From contig JACGCM010000658.1 of the NCBI GenBank assembly GCA_014058105.1, forward strand, positions 620,001 through 684,000: a DNA stretch of 64,000 nucleotides, given 5' to 3'. This DNA is from Kingdonia uniflora (lineage: Eukaryota; Streptophyta; Magnoliopsida; Ranunculales; Circaeasteraceae). The position numbers and the translations under genes are program-made. Under the pieces are notes generated by a model. It worked only from the letters and a program-made list of their open reading frames with translations. It was not told the DNA's origin and did no database searches. Shown here piece after piece: positions 46,970 to 59,336 of the stretch. Each line of letters begins with the position of its first letter. Position 1 is the stretch's first letter.

Positions 46970-47345
46970 CCCATTCTGTTATATTATAGATCATTTGTTA
47001 CTTTTGCCGAACTGATCTTCTATTACATTACAGATCATTTGTAACTTCAGCCAAATTGATCTTCTATTGCATTATAGATTGTTTATTGCTTCAGATAAAC
47101 TAATCTTCTATGACATTACTGATTTCTTATTGCTTTAGCCAAACTGATCTTCTATTACATTACAGATCATTTATTACTTCAGTCGAACTGATCTTCTATG
47201 GCACTACAGATCGTTTGACGCATTCCCCGAACTGATTTTCTATTATATTATAGATCGTTTATTACTTTCAGCCAATTCGATCTTCTATTACATAATCAGT
47301 TGTTTGTTGCATCCACCAAACCAATCCTCTATTATACGATAGAAT
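46970..47345 (+). repeat. 44-bp tandem repeat in the 3' region of element A
   Basis: Units begin agatc(a/g)ttt at 46988, 47032, 47076, 47120, 47164, 47208 and 47252, exactly 44 bp apart, with a further diverged copy near 47297. Consensus: agatcatttgttacttcagc, then cgaactgatcttctattaca. Tandem arrays in this part of Tat elements are known. No coding potential. Confidence 0.9.
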
Positions 47346-47700
47346 GACTAGTAGTTCTTCAAACCGACTACCAGACTTACACTACAATTGATTTGTCAAA
47401 AGGTCAGTCCAAATATATACAGATTAATAATTCTATTTTCAGTCTAAGTTTACTACACTCTATCTACTATATCTTCATAAGTATAGTACACTTAGTTCCA
47501 TCTTACAGTCATAACACCTTATTAATTACTCGAACTATCATTTGAGCTATCAGACAACACCTTGCAATTCGAGCATTCCCCGTATACAGACAATCGTCGG
47601 TGCATCACTTCTGGCATCCTCATAGTAACAATTTATTTTCTTTCTTTAACCTTACTCTTATAAGAGCACCAATTTTTGACATCATGCGATCCAAGTACTA
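47346..47700. other. Unassigned AT-rich spacer
   Basis: Probably the residual 3' region of element A before the junction with element C. No gene, repeat unit or LTR could be recognised. Confidence 0.4.
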
Positions 47701-47789
47701 AGATCGTCTTAAGTTTATGTACTTTGTAGGTCATTTTGTGGTAGGCTGATCATCGATGTGACCAGCTTTTTGTAATTGTTATACAGCGT

Positions 47790-48381
47790 ATCTATCGTAT
47801 GTGTCGAAAATGGCATAAACAATATTTTCGCAAACTTGGGAAAGCTTTTGACTGCCTTTGATTTTGTAGATATCATTGTTGCATTTGAAGCAAAAGTGTT
47901 TGATGATAAGGGGAAGCGATTACTTCTATGTTATGGATCCAACAGCATCCCATAATCTCAAGATAACGAGATTTGGCGTTGATGATGTAGAATACGACGT
48001 CGATTATGGCTGGTCCAGCGGTGATATGTAAGATGATCTTTCCCACTCATTCTTCCTTAGATTCATTAAATCCACTAATATCGATGTTGCTTGGAATAAC
48101 TGCATCGGCTAACCCCATCTGTTCGATCGTACACTGAAAGATAATCTCAATACCGCTACCAGTATCAATCATCATTGTATGTATAATTTTTTTTTCATCT
48201 TAAGCATGATAACCAATATTTCATGATGTGGAAACTTGACGTGGCTGATATCGTAATCCTCAAATGAAATCCCAAGTCAGTGATTGGTTAATTCAAGAAG
48301 GAGTTTAACTTCTTTCTCTTAAGGTGTGAGATCACAGCACTTTGACAATCTCCTTTGCTTGAATGTGTAAGAGTTGTTAAT
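47790..48381 (-). pseudogene. Element C protease region
   Basis: The minus strand reads MMIDTGSGIEI (about 48150-48182), an intact D-T-G-S aspartic protease site, then MGLADAVIPSNIDISGFN and DVVFYIINAKSRYLEIMGCC, collinear with A and B. One TGA stop follows ESKEE. It ends before any RT motif. Confidence 0.65.
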
Positions 48382-50028
48382 CTAATGGATCTTGACCATG
48401 TTATTGTAGTACATATGGTACATGTATTTCTCCTCAGCTTGATCTTCGACCTGGACTACTTCAATATGTGTTTTGTAGCTTTCATTCTTGCATGATTTCA
48501 GATCGACAATATACTCGTACATTCTCCCTTCTTTGAAAATATATTCCAGCAACCTCTGTAATGCATACCAGTTGTCAGTTTCTTGATGATTTATCTTATG
48601 ATGCATGCAGTACAGTTTTCCTTCGATCAATTCTAGCGGTTGAGATGTACGGTAAAGCATGTCCTTCACTAGAATGTGAAAAATTGAGGAGATTTGGACA
48701 TTCATCTTGGGAAGGACTGGCTTGGGTAATAAATTGTCCTTTCGAGGTTTGCCTGCGTTTTCCTTAGAACACTTTTGATCACCCTGGTCCTCCTTTGGTT
48801 CACTGTTGCATTCTATGTTTGGACCTTTAGTGGTTAAGATAGATTTAATAGATTTATGCCTTTCAGTCATCATCCTTTCCAGGTCAACATACCTATTGAC
48901 CTTGGTGATCATTACCTCCAAAGTCGCAGGTTTGTTTAAGAAGAGATGCCAATTGGTAAAAGCAGTAACAATTGTTTTCTAATCCAGATTATCAACTTTC
49001 CTTGCGAGCCCCAGAAATTTTTTTACAAAGACCTCGAGCTTTTCTCCTTGTGACTGTTTGAGACTAATAAGAGAATATAAATTCTCCTCCTTTTCTTTAT
49101 TGTGAGCATAAATCTTGACAAAATTCTTTTGTAGTTGATCGAATGTGAGAATAGAATCATCAGGTAGAGAAAAGAACCACCATAGCGGTTCTCCCTGTAG
49201 ACTTGTTGCAAACAGACGATATAGAATATGGTTGAGGTCTGAGTACAATCCCAAGGAATCTTGGAATTGCTGAATGTGCCCCTTCAGGTCGATGCTTTTA
49301 TATTTACGTATCTTCAGAGTATGGAAACCTATTGGCACTTCCAAATCAAACAACTCTTTAGCAATCGGACTACCTTGTAACTTGGTGAAATTTTCCTTAC
49401 TACCTAGAGCTTGAGCTTCAATCAACTCCTTGATACATTGATCCATTTGATCTTGTGTGACATACTGATGTGATGCCTGAGTGGCTTGGTGAGTCGATTG
49501 AGGATTATGAGTAACGGTGCCTTCGCTCAAGCACTTACGTGCTAGAATCCAGGGTTGTGGTCGCTGTTCTTCCTCTTGATGCTTAGAAGGCCGGAGACCT
49601 TAGCTGATATCGGACTGAGCTTCTCTGCCCAAATAAATTGAAGGTAGAGGTTCGTGCTGAAGATTTCTTGAAATAGCTTTATTGGTCGCTCCTTGAGGGC
49701 CTAATCTTTCTCTTATAGAAACTTGGAAGTTTGCTGGTACTTGATCACGATCTCTGGTATGGAGAGCCTGTTGAGTGTCCTGCAAGACTTGTAATGCGGT
49801 CTGTATAGTTATCATCTGTTCTTCATGTCTCTTGAATGTTGTCAAACGAGCTTGATACTCACTTTTGAGCTCTTCATCGCAGAGCTCACGGTCAAGAGTT
49901 AACTGACATTCGAGCTTATTAAGTTTCTCTGTTTCGGTATAAAGATTCGCCCATAGTCTAGTGAGTTGTTCTGGTTCAACTGAAAGATTGAGCTAGACTC
50001 CTATTGTTAGTCACTTAGAAGTGACCAT
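48382..50028 (-). pseudogene. Element C gag
   Basis: One continuous frame from the ATG at 50026-50028 to 48382, broken only by stops after VTSK, at GV(stop)LN, after AQSDIS, and after VDNLD. An N-terminal coiled coil (TETEKLNKLECQLTLDRELC) precedes the gag domain: LQGSPIAKELFDLEVP, LKGHIQQFQDSLGLYSDLNH, LKQSQGEKLEVFVKKFLGLA and TKVNRYVDLERMMTERHKS. Relative to B, about nine residues are missing in frame between AFTN and LFLNKP. It is the best preserved gag in the window. Confidence 0.75.
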
Positions 50029-50106
50029 GATTGGAAATGGATAATTGAGTAAAGTATGCCTTAGGATACCATAGAAAATGTCTTCTTTCTCTTAGATGGT
50101 GCCAAA

Positions 50107-50745
50107 TGTAATGGCCTAATTCCGTAGCTTGAAATTAGATCTTATACCAAATATACCCATGATAAAAATTAATGTAATACAAAAAATGGTACTGGTAATT
50201 TAGAGTGAAAAACCTTTGAATAGGTAAAAAACCACGACCTCGTGTTGAGGGTTTAGTAACTGTAAATTTTATTGCTTGAGGATGATTTCTTATTACAAGT
50301 AATCTCTTAAACTAGAAAAACTTGATCTTGAAATAAGAACTTTTGTGATGTTTAGAATCGAGAAATTCCTGTGTTATAGTCTAGAAAATTTGGTTTTTCT
50401 GGTCCTTATCTCCTCTGGAACTTTTTCTTTATATAGACCTTACCTGCAGCTCGTTATCATGTAGAAGCACGTTCTCCGGATAATGAGGCAATTGGTAGTT
50501 AAATGTGTAATTGTTAGTTCGTAGGAGACAGGTGTCTTTGACTTGTTCATCTTTTACTATAACGCTCGATCCACGTTCTTTATCAGTTCGTGGTCTAGGT
50601 GTTAATGTTGATTATACATGTCACGTGTGTAATGTAAGTATGATATTGAGGTAGTTTAAGTTTGGACTAGGTCGAGGGATAGGATCATACAACTATAGTC
50701 TTTTCGTGGTAAGTTTCTGTAGACATTTTTTAGGTGGTTACCTAC
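50107..50745 (-). repeat. LTR of element C
   Basis: The plus strand starts tgtaatggcc (element 3' edge of the LTR) and contains gtgaaaaacctttgaatagg and accacgacct, the complements of conserved type A/B LTR segments. The right edge at cctaca (50745) is a best guess; transporter-like intron sequence follows. Confidence 0.6.
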
Positions 50746-50865
50746 AAAAATGTTATATTATGAAGTATGAACTCTATTGTGTATGATTTTAATAGTTTAC
50801 ACGATTTTGTCATATATAGAATACTTATTGCTTTCTCAGTTCAGCCACAAAATAAGAAAGTGGAA

Positions 50866-51393
50866 TGTATAGAGCTCTTAAAAAACTGCATCCCGACTCT
50901 AAATTTGAGAAAGAGATAAAAAAGGACCGATTGACAATAGACGTCCAATCAATCGAGGAGTGTTCAATATTCTATTTCATGGTACAGTAAACCAAAGATA
51001 GTTCATCATTGCTGCATTTTGCCACATGGCTCAACAACTTGCTGGTATTAATATGGCCATGTATTATGGGCCCAAAATAGTTGAGTTGGCTAGATATACA
51101 CTGGCAAATCTCTAATAACTGTTTCCCTCTTTACATCTATTCTCAGAGCTATTGGTTCTATATTTAGTATCTTGTATGTTGATCTTTTGGGAGGAGGAGA
51201 CTGTTGTTGATAAGCATGTTTGGGATCATAGCAGGTCTTGGATTACTATTTTCTCTGTTTTACAAAGATCCATTCGACCCGCCATGCATTACTAGTTTAA
51301 AAACTAGCCTGACGATCCCAAATTCAACATGGTTGAAATGTAGCCCATGCTCGAACATCCGAGAGTGCTTTTATATTCAAGGAAGGAACTCCG
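50866..51393 (+). pseudogene. Inositol/sugar transporter (MFS) exon fragment, copy 2
   Basis: Begins LKKLHPDSKFEKEI in one frame, then after a shift CHMAQQLAGINMAMYYGPKI (51020-51080), LVELAGYT-like sequence and SLFTSILRAIGSIFSILYVD, i.e. transmembrane helices flanking the GIN motif of plant inositol/sugar transporters. Then MFGIIAGLGLLFSLFYKD and a W-x-K-C-S-P-C loop (NSTWLKCSPCSNIREC). The donor gtaagt lies right after 51393. Two frameshifts and a stop (near 51212) make it non-functional. Copy 1 (1210-1539) lacks the first part because element D inserted there. Intron continuation is found at 51394-51505 and, past the nested elements, 62952-63110. Confidence 0.7.
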
Positions 51394-51511
51394 TAAGTAG
51401 TACTTTCTTATTATTTTCTTTATGAAAGCAAAGCGTTCTAATATCTATTTATGAGCAAACCTTAACGTGTCGTGTCTTATTTTCATACATTGTCATCGAC
51501 AACATTGTTGA

Positions 51512-52970
51512 TTTTTTGGGCAAAAAGTTTAGCATTTTATATAAGCGAGATCACAAGTACAAGGTGCGTACATAACACGGACAAAACTTCCCTTAAAAGC
51601 ATTAAAAAGAGAGTAAAAACACGCCTTGTTTGAATAGACAAAAAAGTCTATTCGAATAAGATTGTACTCGAATAGATTATTAGTCTATTCGAATAAAAGC
51701 TGAGAGTCAAGAATGTATTCGAGCAGAGAAGGATTATATTCAAATAAAAGCTTTTAGTCAAGAATGTATTCGAAAAGAGAAGGATTCTATTCGAATAAAA
51801 ACATTCAGGTAGGAATGTATTCGAATAGAGAAAATTCAATTTGAATACAAACACTCAGGAAAAGAGTATATTCGAACAAAAAAACTTCTATTCGAACAGG
51901 AGAAGGGATATTCGAATATAAAAAAAGTTTCAGCAAAAACAGAAGTACTTAGAATGAGGGTCTTCAATTCGTGTCAGAAAATCCGGTCTGCCCTCAACCC
52001 ATTCCTCAAAAGGTTGGTGAACTCTGGATCCTCTCTTAGCTATGGTGTCTGCGTAGAAATTTGCTTCTCTCCATATTGAGTTAAAACGGATTGCTTGTAT
52101 GGATGTTAGTAAGTTCCTCCACTTGCTTTGGAACTTCCATGGTATCTTACTTGAGATAAAATCTTTTATAGTTGCCGAGGAGTCTGACACTATCAATAAA
52201 GGTTTCCATCCTCTATGTATTGCTTGTTCCACCCCGTCTACAATAGCTTGAATTTCTACCAGGTAGTTAGTGGTGGAACCCACTGCTTTACTGAGTGTGC
52301 CTAAAACTTTGCCCTCCCAGTCTCTGTATACAACTCCAATCCCTGATGGACCAGGGTTACCCAAAGCTGAGCCATCACAACATAGCTTAACCTCTCCAAT
52401 GTTTAGCATAGTCCATCCGCAGCTACAAATGGATGGAGTGTTCCCTATTTTACAGTTGACCGATAATTCTTTTGCCACATGTAGTTCAAAGGTTGTGTTG
52501 TACATGTTATTTGAAGATAGTTTGGCGTTATTGGATGTCTCCCTGGACCTTATTTTATATTTCTCTAGTAGACAGCTTCCTTTCATCGAATATGATTTTA
52601 TTTCTCAAGTTCCAAAGCCATCAATAGATTGCGAACACCATAGTAATCCATAAGTCATTGAGGTACGAGCTATGCATTCTGCATTTCTCAAGAGCATTTT
52701 TCCATCCTTCCATACCTGAAATAACAGCAAGATGGAAAGTATTTGTAGCCCAAACCCATATCACCTTGGCCGTGGGACATTCGAAGAATATGTGGTCTTT
52801 TGTTTCAGCTTTGCTTCTGCAGTAAACGCACATCGGGGCCATCTGTATTCCCTTCTTCTAAACTTTCTCATCAGTGGGGAGGATTTGGTTCATTAATCTA
52901 CATGCAAACCCTCTTAGACTCGGATGTAAACACTTCCTCCATGTATACCTCCACCACCAAGCTGTGTCTA
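51512..52970 (-). mobile_element. 5'-truncated L1-type LINE
   Basis: Flanked by a perfect 17-bp duplication (atcgacaacattgttga at 51495-51511 and 52971-52987). The plus strand begins ttttttggg, the complement of a short poly(A) tail, as target-primed insertion predicts. The minus strand encodes the end of the LINE ORF2: a zinc-binding reverse-transcriptase-associated domain (CVYCRSKAETKDHIFFEC, about 52780-52835) and an RNase H domain (51930-52440). The insertion lies across the boundary between transporter sequence and the copia LTR, so it is younger than the copia insertion. Confidence 0.88.
51930..52960 (-). pseudogene. LINE ORF2 C-terminus: zf-RVT and RNase H
   Basis: 52842-52621 encodes MCVYCRSKAETKDHIFFECP and KVIWVWATNTFHL. 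A frameshift leads to 52586-51930, an RNase H domain with CCDGSALGNPGPSGIGVVYR (first Asp), a Glu in YLVEIQAIVDGVE, LIVSDSSATIKD (Asp) and FNSIWREANFYADTIAKRG (final Asp), so all four acidic positions remain. A ~300-bp 3' UTR rich in attcgaatag repeats follows towards 51600. Confidence 0.8.
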
Positions 52971-52981
52971 ATCGACAACAT

Positions 52982-53512
52982 TGTTGAGTTGCTACCGCAG
53001 AAGCCAAAAATCCAACTTTGATTTAGTTAGCAATGAATAAGCAACAATCAAAGAAATGCACAATACACAAGTTTAAGGTGGTTTGGCAATTGCCTACGTC
53101 TATCGTATAAGAGAGAGAGTTTATTCAAGATCCAAGGTTACAATCACTCAAAGCAATTAGAGGTTCTCACAAGGATATCCTCTTAATTTCATCTCACTAA
53201 GGGTTAGGTCTGAAAAAACATAAGTCCCCCTTATATAGTTGAGTAACTATTTACAATCGCTCAAATCTCGAGGCAAGTCAAGGGTTCCAAAAAATCTCAA
53301 AATTCAGTTTTACCAATGTTTGTTCGAACAGAGAAATTGTCTAATCGATCAGACCAAATTTTATTCAAATAAAAAGCATTTTCCATTCGAAGAAACAACA
53401 TTCTGGGTACTCTGTTCGAATAGACCCAAAGTCTGTTTGGGTCTATTCGAACAGACTTTGTTCTATTTGAACAGACTCAAAGTCTATTTGAATAAAAAAT
53501 AGATAATCAACA
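52982..53512 (-). repeat. 3' LTR (element sense) of the Tork copia
   Basis: 531 bp, tgttgagttgct ... gataatcaaca on the plus strand, collinear with 62442-62951. It contains repeated ttcgaacaga/tctattcgaa modules. Confidence 0.9.
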
Positions 53513-53767
53513 ATTCTCTAACTCGGTGAAGATTTCTTTAACCATGCGAACTGAAATCTGGGCCAAACATCGCCACCCTCTAAACAAACCCAAACAAAAA
53601 ACCTCTCCACCAATAAATGTTCCCAAAGACCCAAGCACATCGGCCCAAGGAAATCAACCAAACCAAGCGTCCCAAAAGGACCAAATCCAAACCAAGCATC
53701 CCAAAGGACCAAACAATAACAAAATATCCCAAGGAACCAAAATCAACTGCGCCAAATCAATGGTTGC

Positions 53768-55730
53768 CTACGTACCGTAGATCAAGTCTCCTGTAGTTCC
53801 TAAAAAATCTAACCAATCAACATGAAAAATTTGAACTAAGTCCAAACAATGATTGAACTTAATTCCCAAAACAACTTTCGTAAATATATCCGTCGGGTTA
53901 TCTTTGGTGTGAATCTTCTTCCACAAAATCTCACCCTCTTCCAAAACTTCTCTAACAAAGTGATAGCGCACATTAATATGTTTTGTGCGTTGATGATGAA
54001 CCTGATCTTTGGCTAAGAAGATAGCACTCTGACGATCACAGAAAATATTAAGATGGTCTATCTAAGTGCCTAAATCGCGCAAAAGACCTTCATCCAAATT
54101 GATTCCTTTATCGCCTCAGTCACCGTCATATACTCTACCTCAGTAGTAAATAGTGCCACCATTGACTGTAGCGTGGATATCCAACTAACTGGTCCTCCAC
54201 CCAAAGTAAACACATACCTGGTAGTAGACCGCTGTTTATCCAAATCACCCATATTGTCACAATCCACATAACCTACGCAAAACTGATCAATCAAATCTTG
54301 TTTACAAAATTCTAAACCAATATCTACAGTACCTTTGATATACCATATAATCAATTTTACAGCTCGCCAATGATCTCTACCCAGATCATGCATGTACCAA
54401 AGCTACCAACAATGCTAACATAAGGAACTTGACTCATATAATTACGTTCCTCATCAGTGTTTGGAGATATAGAAGCCTTAAGCTTAAAATGAGGAGTAAG
54501 GGGTATACTTACAGATTTTGTGTTCCCATCAATACCAAATCTCTTAAGTATCTTCTTCATGGACGTCATTTGATAGAGACACACCATTCCATTGTCTCTA
54601 TCTCTATGAATCTCCATACCAAGAATCTTTTTCGCATCACCAAGATCCTACATTTCAAATTCTTCACCCTTTTACTTTTTCAGCTTGTCAATCTTGTTTT
54701 TGTGCTTACATGCAATAGTCATATCATCCACATACAAAAGTAAGTAAATAAAGGACCCATTACGTAACTTGCGTAAGTAAACACAGTGGTCATAATGACT
54801 CCGCTTGTACTTCTGCCCAATCATAAACTGATCAAGTCATTTGTACCATTATCTTGGAGACTGCTTCAAACTATACAATGACCTTTTCAGCTTACACACA
54901 TAGTCTTTCTTTCTCAAAACCGTAAATCCACTCGGTTGAGTCATATAGATCTCTTCTTTCAAATTCCCATGTAAGAACGTCGTCTTAACATCGAGTTATT
55001 ATAACTCCAAATCAAATTACGCTACCAATGCCAATAGGATACAAATAGAATAATTCACCATCGGAAAAAAAAACTTTATTATAAGCAATCCACTCCCTTT
55101 GAGCATAGCCTTTGGCTACGAGTCTTGCCTTAAAGTGTATATCATCATCAAGAGATCCTTTTTTCTTTGTGTAGATCCATTTATAACCGATCACCTTCTT
55201 TCCCTTTGGCAACTTCAAAAATTCCCAAGTTCTATTCTTGAAAAGATAATACATTTTTTCCTTCATCGCCCCCTCCCAATGCTTAGCCTTGGAACCGTAA
55301 ATAGCTCCCTTATAAGTGAAAGGATCATCATCTTCAATGATCGGTAGTGCATAGGCAACCATGGCCTTCGCCTTTGGAAGCACCATGTCCTTTGTAAGCC
55401 AACTCGATTTACTTACATCCTTCTTTCATTTACTCGTTACGATTGACTCCACCACCGGAATCTCTTCATCCGAACTACTAAATGTTCCACCTTCATCTGT
55501 GTCTTCATCATTTGGAATATGAACTAGTAGCTCATCACCCATTTTCACACTGGTAGATGACACCCCCTTTTGTACAAACTCTCTGACCAATATGAAGACG
55601 CATCAATCTCCACCCACTGTAAAACATCGTTGGTCGTCTTCTCTGTGTGCTTAGAGGCATGCGACTTCATCATAGAAGTCTCATCAAAAGTGATATCTTT
55701 GCTCATAATGATCTTTCAGTCTCTCGTATC
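53768..55730 (-). pseudogene. Tork copia reverse transcriptase and RNase H
   Basis: The minus strand reads KNRTWEFLKLPKGKKVIGYK and ARLVAKGYAQREWIAYNKVF at 55012-55386, the start of copia RT. YVDDM is at about 54722-54740. 54617-54357 reads MEIHRDRDNGMVCLYQMTSM. RNase H segments follow: GYVDCDNMGDLDKQRSTTRY (about 54225-54290) and VEYMTVTEAIKESIWM. It ends KIHTKDNPTDIFTKVV (about 53880-53930), the usual copia C-terminus. Several frameshifts and stops. Confidence 0.8.
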
Positions 55731-56087
55731 CTACAACTTGTAGCCTTTTACACCCTTCTTCTTACCCAGAAAAATGGCCTTCCTTGCTTGTGGATCCAAC
55801 TTACCATCCTTAACATAATAGTATGCCAGACACCCAAATATACGAAGAGTATCATAATCTGCAGCAAGTTCTCCCGACAAAGCTTCCATTGGTATTTTAC
55901 CTACAATTGCAGCCGAAGATAACCTATTAATGAGATAGTATGCATATGTCAAAGCCTCAGCCCAGAATGCCTTGCCCAACCCAGAATTGAACAACATACA
56001 CCGCACCTTCACCAGCAAAGTACGGTTCATGAGCTCAGCTACCCCATTTTGTTGCGGTGTCTCTCTAACGTTAAGTGTTAAACTATC
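55731..56087 (-). pseudogene. Tork copia integrase, C-terminal part
   Basis: The minus strand reads VRETPQQNGVAELMNRTLL, SGLGKAFWAEALTYAYYLIN and LRIFGCLAYYYVKDGKLDP, the integrase region with the third catalytic Glu (in GVAE). The ATG-initiated frame to 56147 runs into the CACTA-like element; copia coding starts at 56087. One base appears lost near 56073. Confidence 0.8.
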
Positions 56088-56299
56088 CATTATAAGAAAA
56101 AGGGGTATTAGCCATGAAAAAATCTGTGGTAAAAGAGTTTTTGCCATGGTTTTAACCGTGGTACGTGTCGTGGCCGTAGATGGGATGGCTATAGCTTTGC
56201 CACAATTTTTACCGTGACGAAAGGTTTATCAATTACCATGGTTTTTACCGTGAGTCTTTTCCATGGAAAAAGCATCTCGTTCACCACTGTTTAATCTGT

Positions 56300-58650
56300 G
56301 GCAAATAGGTTATTTAATTAAAAAAATTATTATTATAAATGCTCCATTAAATAAATAAAAATAATAATACAAAGATCTCAGTACATTTACATAATTCATT
56401 TTTCTGGATCCTTCAACAAATGAGTTTGGAATGCACTCCTATTCAACATATACGAGGCATACCTTTTTATTCCCTTTCTACCGCCACCCTAAGATGCCTT
56501 TATCAATGCAGGGTAACCCACAACCTGACAGCTTGCAACAACATCTTCCGTTGTGTAAACATAAGCTTAATAGTATATATTCTCAAGGATAGACTCTAAA
56601 ATATTCTCTAAAGATATTTTCACCTAAAAGAGAAGAAAAGGGAGAAAAACATAGATTATCAGATACCAATTTTCCTTAATAAATTAAAAAGATAAAGTTG
56701 TCAAAAACTTCCATGTGAGCCAATCCATGAGCCAGGGTTCTCGAATACGTGGTTCCAACTAGGCCATACTGCATAAACATAAACATGACCCAAAGTTAGA
56801 TGAGCAAACAGTGTGTTGTGAAGGGCCGCAAGGTATACCAAGAAGTGGATGTTTATCAAAGTAATCCAAAAAGAATAGAAAGCTCAATACGAAATGAAGC
56901 AAGACCTAGAATGAGTTGTAGCTAGCATAGTTATTGTTGTTGGTCCCACCAGGAATGAAAGTGGTTAACTAAAGTCAAGTTTGTTAAAGGAATCCCTCCA
57001 TCGATAGCCCCATTATTGCTCTATGTTCCCACCCTGATCTGATTTTGGTTGGCTTCAAGCACCCTACATTAATAGAAACTCATAAGCTTAACAAAACCAA
57101 TTACTTGATAGCTTGTACTGAATTCATTTTTCATATTTCTATTTATATCATCAATATGTTTTTTCTATTTTTCTATTAATAATGAGATTTCATTAAATCA
57201 AAGACCTAGCTGAATAGCCTAAAAGAAAAATAAAGGATTCTTGTGATGGAGTTATACCTTAATGTCTGCACATCCGATAAATAAATGTCAAACTGTATAA
57301 AGAAAATTGAAACTTACTGGGACTGGCTACAAAATTCACCCTTCCCTTACTTGTGATGGAGATACTCTCTTTTCTAGATAAGACTTTGACTAATCCCATA
57401 CTTAACATAATGAGAAGAGATTAAACATCTAAGAGCAATAGGTGAGTTAGATAACCTGTGCAAACTATGATTTCCAGATAAGTGTTTAGATTCTTTACTT
57501 GATAATGCACCAATACCAAGATAGATGCAGAAAAGTGAACCTACAAATCCACTTGATAAAAAAACAAAAGAAAAACTTGTATAAATTATCATGGTAAGAA
57601 ATATGTTATATTATGATATATATATATGTACCTAGAAGTTGTTACACAGTTCTGCCTGTTGCACTTTGTACTTAAAGAATAGTTCATGTTGTGACATTTT
57701 TATACTTCCAACTACCTTCAGGCTTCTTTGTTCTGCAAAACAAGAAAGGCTTATAATTACTGATAACATATACAACCCAACTTGGTAGATAGGTCTAAGT
57801 ACAACAACTTACTAGCTAGAATTTTTGTCACATTTTGAAGCCTGTAGTAACAATACAGACAAAATATTTGTACATAACCACTTATAAATATCGTAGATTG
57901 GCAATAGTTTACATCTAAGCTAATAAATGCGAGGTTATAGACAACTAATTACTTAATACGTAAGGAATGAGTTTGTATAAGAAATAATGGCAAGAGCATA
58001 AACCTAAGATCAAGGCTTAGAGGATTATACTTTCTCATATTGTAAACAATTCTAAACAAAAAGATAGCATTTCCACATTTAGGGCAGGTTCAGTCGTTAT
58101 CTAGTATTACTTCTAGATAAGTTGTTGATAAAGAACAGTATACTTAGCATACAATAAAAGAGAAGTTGAACCTGCATCTTTTTTATGGAGATTCTGTACA
58201 AGAAACACGGCAGGCCTTGCACCCTATAGACAATATTTGTGAATGTAAAAGAAATCAAAGAAGTAGCCCTAAAGGGGAAACTACTATACAATATAGCTAG
58301 GCATGACACATAGGCTAAACCATCCCATAGATGATCTTCAAGTTTACAAACAGATAAACAACATTAATTAATTGGGAATAAAATCCATTATTGGGAAATC
58401 AATGATCTTACACTTGAAATAGTTAGTAATTATTTTTAAGCCGAAAACTTAAGAAACAATAAAAACATTAAACATTACCTGTAACAGCTATTATAAGGAG
58501 ACATAATGATACAAGGAAGCTTGACTCTGCAATTGCTCATGCCACCAAGAGCATAAAAAATCACTTCTATATGATCCCTATCTCCATCTCATGGTCACGC
58601 ATGGTTCTAGTAGAAATTTGATGAAGTCTGGTTCCAATTAAAACCTTTTA
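56300..58650. other. Interior of the CACTA-like element without recognised genes
   Basis: AT-rich. No transposase domain, and frames of 60-72 codons lack motifs. It could contain UTR, intron or further diverged UBP sequence that I cannot recognise. Confidence 0.4.
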
Positions 58651-58656
58651 GCCTGT

Positions 58657-58870
58657 AACCACTATACAACAATTATTTCTCAAGCACATTTACCAAGTCT
58701 ATGGATTTCTTACTGGCTTCAGGTAGTGTTTAATTGCTTTACAAGCATTCAATTTGTGTGTAGCAATGACCAAATTCATCTAAGATCCAATAATGAGTTG
58801 TTGTAGAGAAAATATATTATGTGACAATTTTATTAAAGTGAATAATGTTGAAACACATTTTTTTAGCACA
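58657..58870. repeat. Direct repeat flanking the UBP exons, copy 1
   Basis: About 210 bp repeated at 59618-59830. Shared stretches include ccaagtctatggattt, ttacaagcattcaatttg and aataatgagttgttgtagag. Copies lie on both sides of the captured exons. Confidence 0.75.
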
Positions 58871-58930
58871 ATCATCAAATATTATTTCAAGCATATGCGC
58901 CATCAGAGCTGAATTATGCTTAACGCGAAG

Positions 58931-59205
58931 ATTATTCATGAATATACTTCTGCGAGCAACAGAGTTTCGTCACTCCTTAGGTAGCAATCAGCACTCAGTG
59001 CTTCAAGAAGATCCTTGCAGGAACCATCTTTTAGCACTGTTATAGTGAAAGGCATGGGAAGACCAGTACAATCACCATAGAATACGGTTACTGTAATCTC
59101 CCAAGTAACCGTTAAAGGCAATGGCAATGACTACTACATGAAGGGATCAAAAGTCAGTGAAACTTTTCTACAATCTGGGCTGATCAGTGTTGACTAATAT
59201 TGGCC
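58931..59205 (-). pseudogene. Captured UBP exon (ubiquitin-specific protease), downstream exon
   Basis: The minus strand, after an acceptor (ttttag|ggcc), reads GQY, a stop, then STLISPDCRKVSLTFDPFM, and, after a short disrupted stretch, SLPLPLTV, VTVFYGDCTGLPMPFTIT and ALSADCYLRSDETLLLAEVY. This is the zinc-ribbon and following segment of plant USP-domain deubiquitinases (UBP5/UBP8-11 type, compare the family pattern GQYKS-TLVCPxC ... VTFDPFMYLSLPL). One zinc cysteine is Ser here. The host gene would remove ubiquitin from proteins; this fragment cannot. Confidence 0.8.
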
Positions 59206-59336
59206 CTAAAATTAATGAACGATTCATCTTACAAGCTTAGAAGCTAAGACATATAATTATCTCAAAGAGAGAGTTTGTTGCATCCATACATCAGTTAAAT
59301 TTCAGGAAACGCCAAAAGAAAGTGTACACTACTCAC

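Larger units (their letters stand above)
25992..47400 (+). mobile_element. Tat-type Ty3/gypsy element A (split by element B)
   Basis: The 5' LTR is at 25992-26561 and the gag start at 26562-27054. Element B then interrupts at 27055-41642, after which gag-pol resumes at 41643 and runs to about 46680, followed by a 3' region with a 44-bp tandem array. The break is exact within gag: ...ctcgccag before B and gtcagtacgtgactcag after it, giving a 5-bp near-duplication (gccag/gtcag). The same gag region in B reads through. Pol contains two RNase H domains, the Tat/Ogre signature. No 3' LTR of A is found; the region after 47400 gives way to element C. The right boundary is approximate. Confidence 0.8.
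47700..50745 (-). mobile_element. Tat-type element C, truncated, minus strand
   Basis: Minus orientation: LTR at 50107-50745, then tttggcaccatct just inside it, a gag frame 50028-48382 and protease to about 47790. Similarity to A and B pol then ends, before RT. The left boundary is a truncation whose partner is unclear. Its LTR is related to, but more diverged from, types A and B. Confidence 0.75.

Noticed and set aside
52270..52653. Plus-strand 127-codon frame
   Set aside because: Antisense of the LINE RNase H domain, which has clear catalytic residues on the minus strand.
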